Below are positions 62,784 through 64,000 of a DNA stretch of 64,000 bases, piece after piece. The notes under the pieces were generated by a model. That model made no database searches. It was not told where the DNA came from and saw nothing but the letters and a program-made list of their open reading frames with translations. Origin of the DNA: Fimbriimonadaceae bacterium (lineage in GTDB: Bacteria; Armatimonadota; Fimbriimonadia; Fimbriimonadales; Fimbriimonadaceae); NCBI GenBank assembly GCA_020850835.1, contig JADZDX010000013.1, positions 1 through 64,000 of the forward strand, written 5' to 3'. The position numbers and the translations under genes were made by a program. Each line of letters begins with the position of its first letter. Positions within the stretch are counted from its first letter, which is position 1.

Positions 62784-63740
62784 TCAGGCTCGGCGCAACG
62801 AGCGCTTTCGACGCCGCAACAAAGCGGTGATGCCAGCACCGAGAGCGATCATCGTGCCGGGCTCCGGGGCAAGGACGGACGCCATCGCAATTGGCTTTCG
62901 CAACACTGACCCCCCAAACGACTGCATTTCAGCACCGGAGTTGGCAAACCGGGTGATCAAGCCTTGGGTTGGAGTCGCCGCATCTATTCCGACCAAGTAG
63001 GCCCCGCTATGAGCGGCCGAGGCTGCGGTGGCGGTGCCGATCTGGCTGGTGTAGTAAAAGCTAGAGCCGAAGCCCGAACTGCCATAGCGATACGCATAAC
63101 CAAGCCCAGAATAGCTCAGGGCTTGGAGGCTCCCACCTCCACCGATGTTCGCTGCGGCACCTAACACAACGCCGGGGTTAAAGCCCGTCACGCCCGTGCC
63201 TGTCCCAGGGTTAGTGGCATCGTAGGAATAGACCGCGGCCTGGCCGGACCGGGTCTGGCCCGTCATGACCTTGTTTCCCCAGGTCACGGCGACCGAGGTC
63301 ATAGTGGCGGACGCATCATTCACCCATATAGCAGGGGAAAAGCTTCCTGCGTCCATGAACGCAGTTGTGGTCTTATAAATCGAGCTCGTGCCACCCACTG
63401 CGTAAAAGGTCGAATCGTCTTGTGAGAAAGCGACGTCGGTGAAGACCCAGCCGCCAAAATCCTTCTTTAAGGCCCCGGTGTTGTAATCGAAGACATAGAG
63501 CGTCGAACCGGCCGTAACATAGGCTTCGTTCCGGCTCTGTCGAATCTCGATACTCTGGATGTCGCTCGAAAAATTGCCGAAGGCACCCAGGTAGACCCCG
63601 GAATCAGGATCGAAGCGATGAATCCGCCGCGTGGGTGTGGTGTTCGCCCCATTGTCGGCGACGAGGAGCATTTCGAAGCTGGCGAGCGCGCAAGTTGTGA
63701 GTGCGCCGAACAAGCCAATGGACGCTAGGTGCTTAACCAT
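62784..63740 (-). CDS. Secreted beta-propeller-like protein with PEP-CTERM sorting signal
   Basis: Signal peptide; C-terminus APEPGTMIALGAGITALLRRRKRSLRRA (PEP, TM, basic tail). Confidence 0.85.
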   Translation of the reverse strand: MVKHLASIGLFGALTTCALASFEMLLVADNGANTTPTRRIHRFDPDSGVYLGAFGNFSSDIQSIEIRQSRNEAYVTAGSTLYVFDYNTGALKKDFGGWVFTDVAFSQDDSTFYAVGGTSSIYKTTTAFMDAGSFSPAIWVNDASATMTSVAVTWGNKVMTGQTRSGQAAVYSYDATNPGTGTGVTGFNPGVVLGAAANIGGGGSLQALSYSGLGYAYRYGSSGFGSSFYYTSQIGTATAASAAHSGAYLVGIDAATPTQGLITRFANSGAEMQSFGGSVLRKPIAMASVLAPEPGTMIALGAGITALLRRRKRSLRRA

Positions 63741-63853
63741 AGCTCATTATCCAACAATTCTCTAGTGAATCAAAAGGCCATCCCGGATTCCAGAAGGAAA
63801 GCTCACCAGCATTGAAGCTCCGCGGGCAAGCGCGCGAGTCAAATTTCACCGTT

Positions 63854-63975
63854 TTGTCATATTGCTGACCAGTTTTGAAACAAAGCTCACGGGTCTTGTA
63901 ATTTTGCTGACCACTTTTGGACCCCAGCGGACCACTTTTGAAGCATAACTAACAAGCTCCGAACCAAAACTGGTC
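63854..63975. repeat. Cluster of four 12-bp repeats (TGACCA[C/G]TTTTG) in direct and inverted orientation
   Basis: 63866-63877, 63908-63919, 63929-63940 direct; 63964-63975 inverted (CCAAAACTGGTC); the 24-mers at 63854 and 63896 match 21/24. Confidence 0.8.
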
Positions 63976-64000
63976 TGCCCGAGAACAGGATCAGGTAGAA

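Overview
The window is a gene-dense bacterial chromosome segment with no rRNA, CRISPR array or complete transposon. I suspect a diderm lineage, possibly Armatimonadota/Fimbriimonadia-like, but taxonomy is inference only. Housekeeping genes include rsmA, queG, thiolase, recJ, ligA, an Ogg-type glycosylase, cmk, aroA, tyrA, nuoB-nuoI, pepA, flhA, glgA, murJ, nrdR and nrdJ. Two tRNA-Arg genes are present (anticodons GCG and TCG). The main points of interest are: (1) secreted proteins sharing a C-terminal beta-sandwich plus two dockerin-like Ca-loop repeats (three complete, one probably cut by the left edge), alongside a PEP-CTERM beta-propeller; (2) a 1151-aa predicted outer-membrane beta-barrel with an internal 'LRESDxxQLxKERGL' repeat; (3) a five-gene block joining a type II DMSO-reductase-like molybdoenzyme, an FeS protein and a cytochrome c/NarI-like fusion to a Rieske protein and an unsplit cytochrome b with b6-type histidine spacing; (4) an ECF sigma/anti-sigma-like/PDZ operon whose HtrA-like domain appears to have lost its whole catalytic triad; (5) a tandem PTPS fusion followed by an SDR; (6) three helically phased NrdR-box-like sites before nrdR-nrdJ; (7) phased IS21-end-like repeats at the right edge. 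All family calls come from reading motifs, with no database search.
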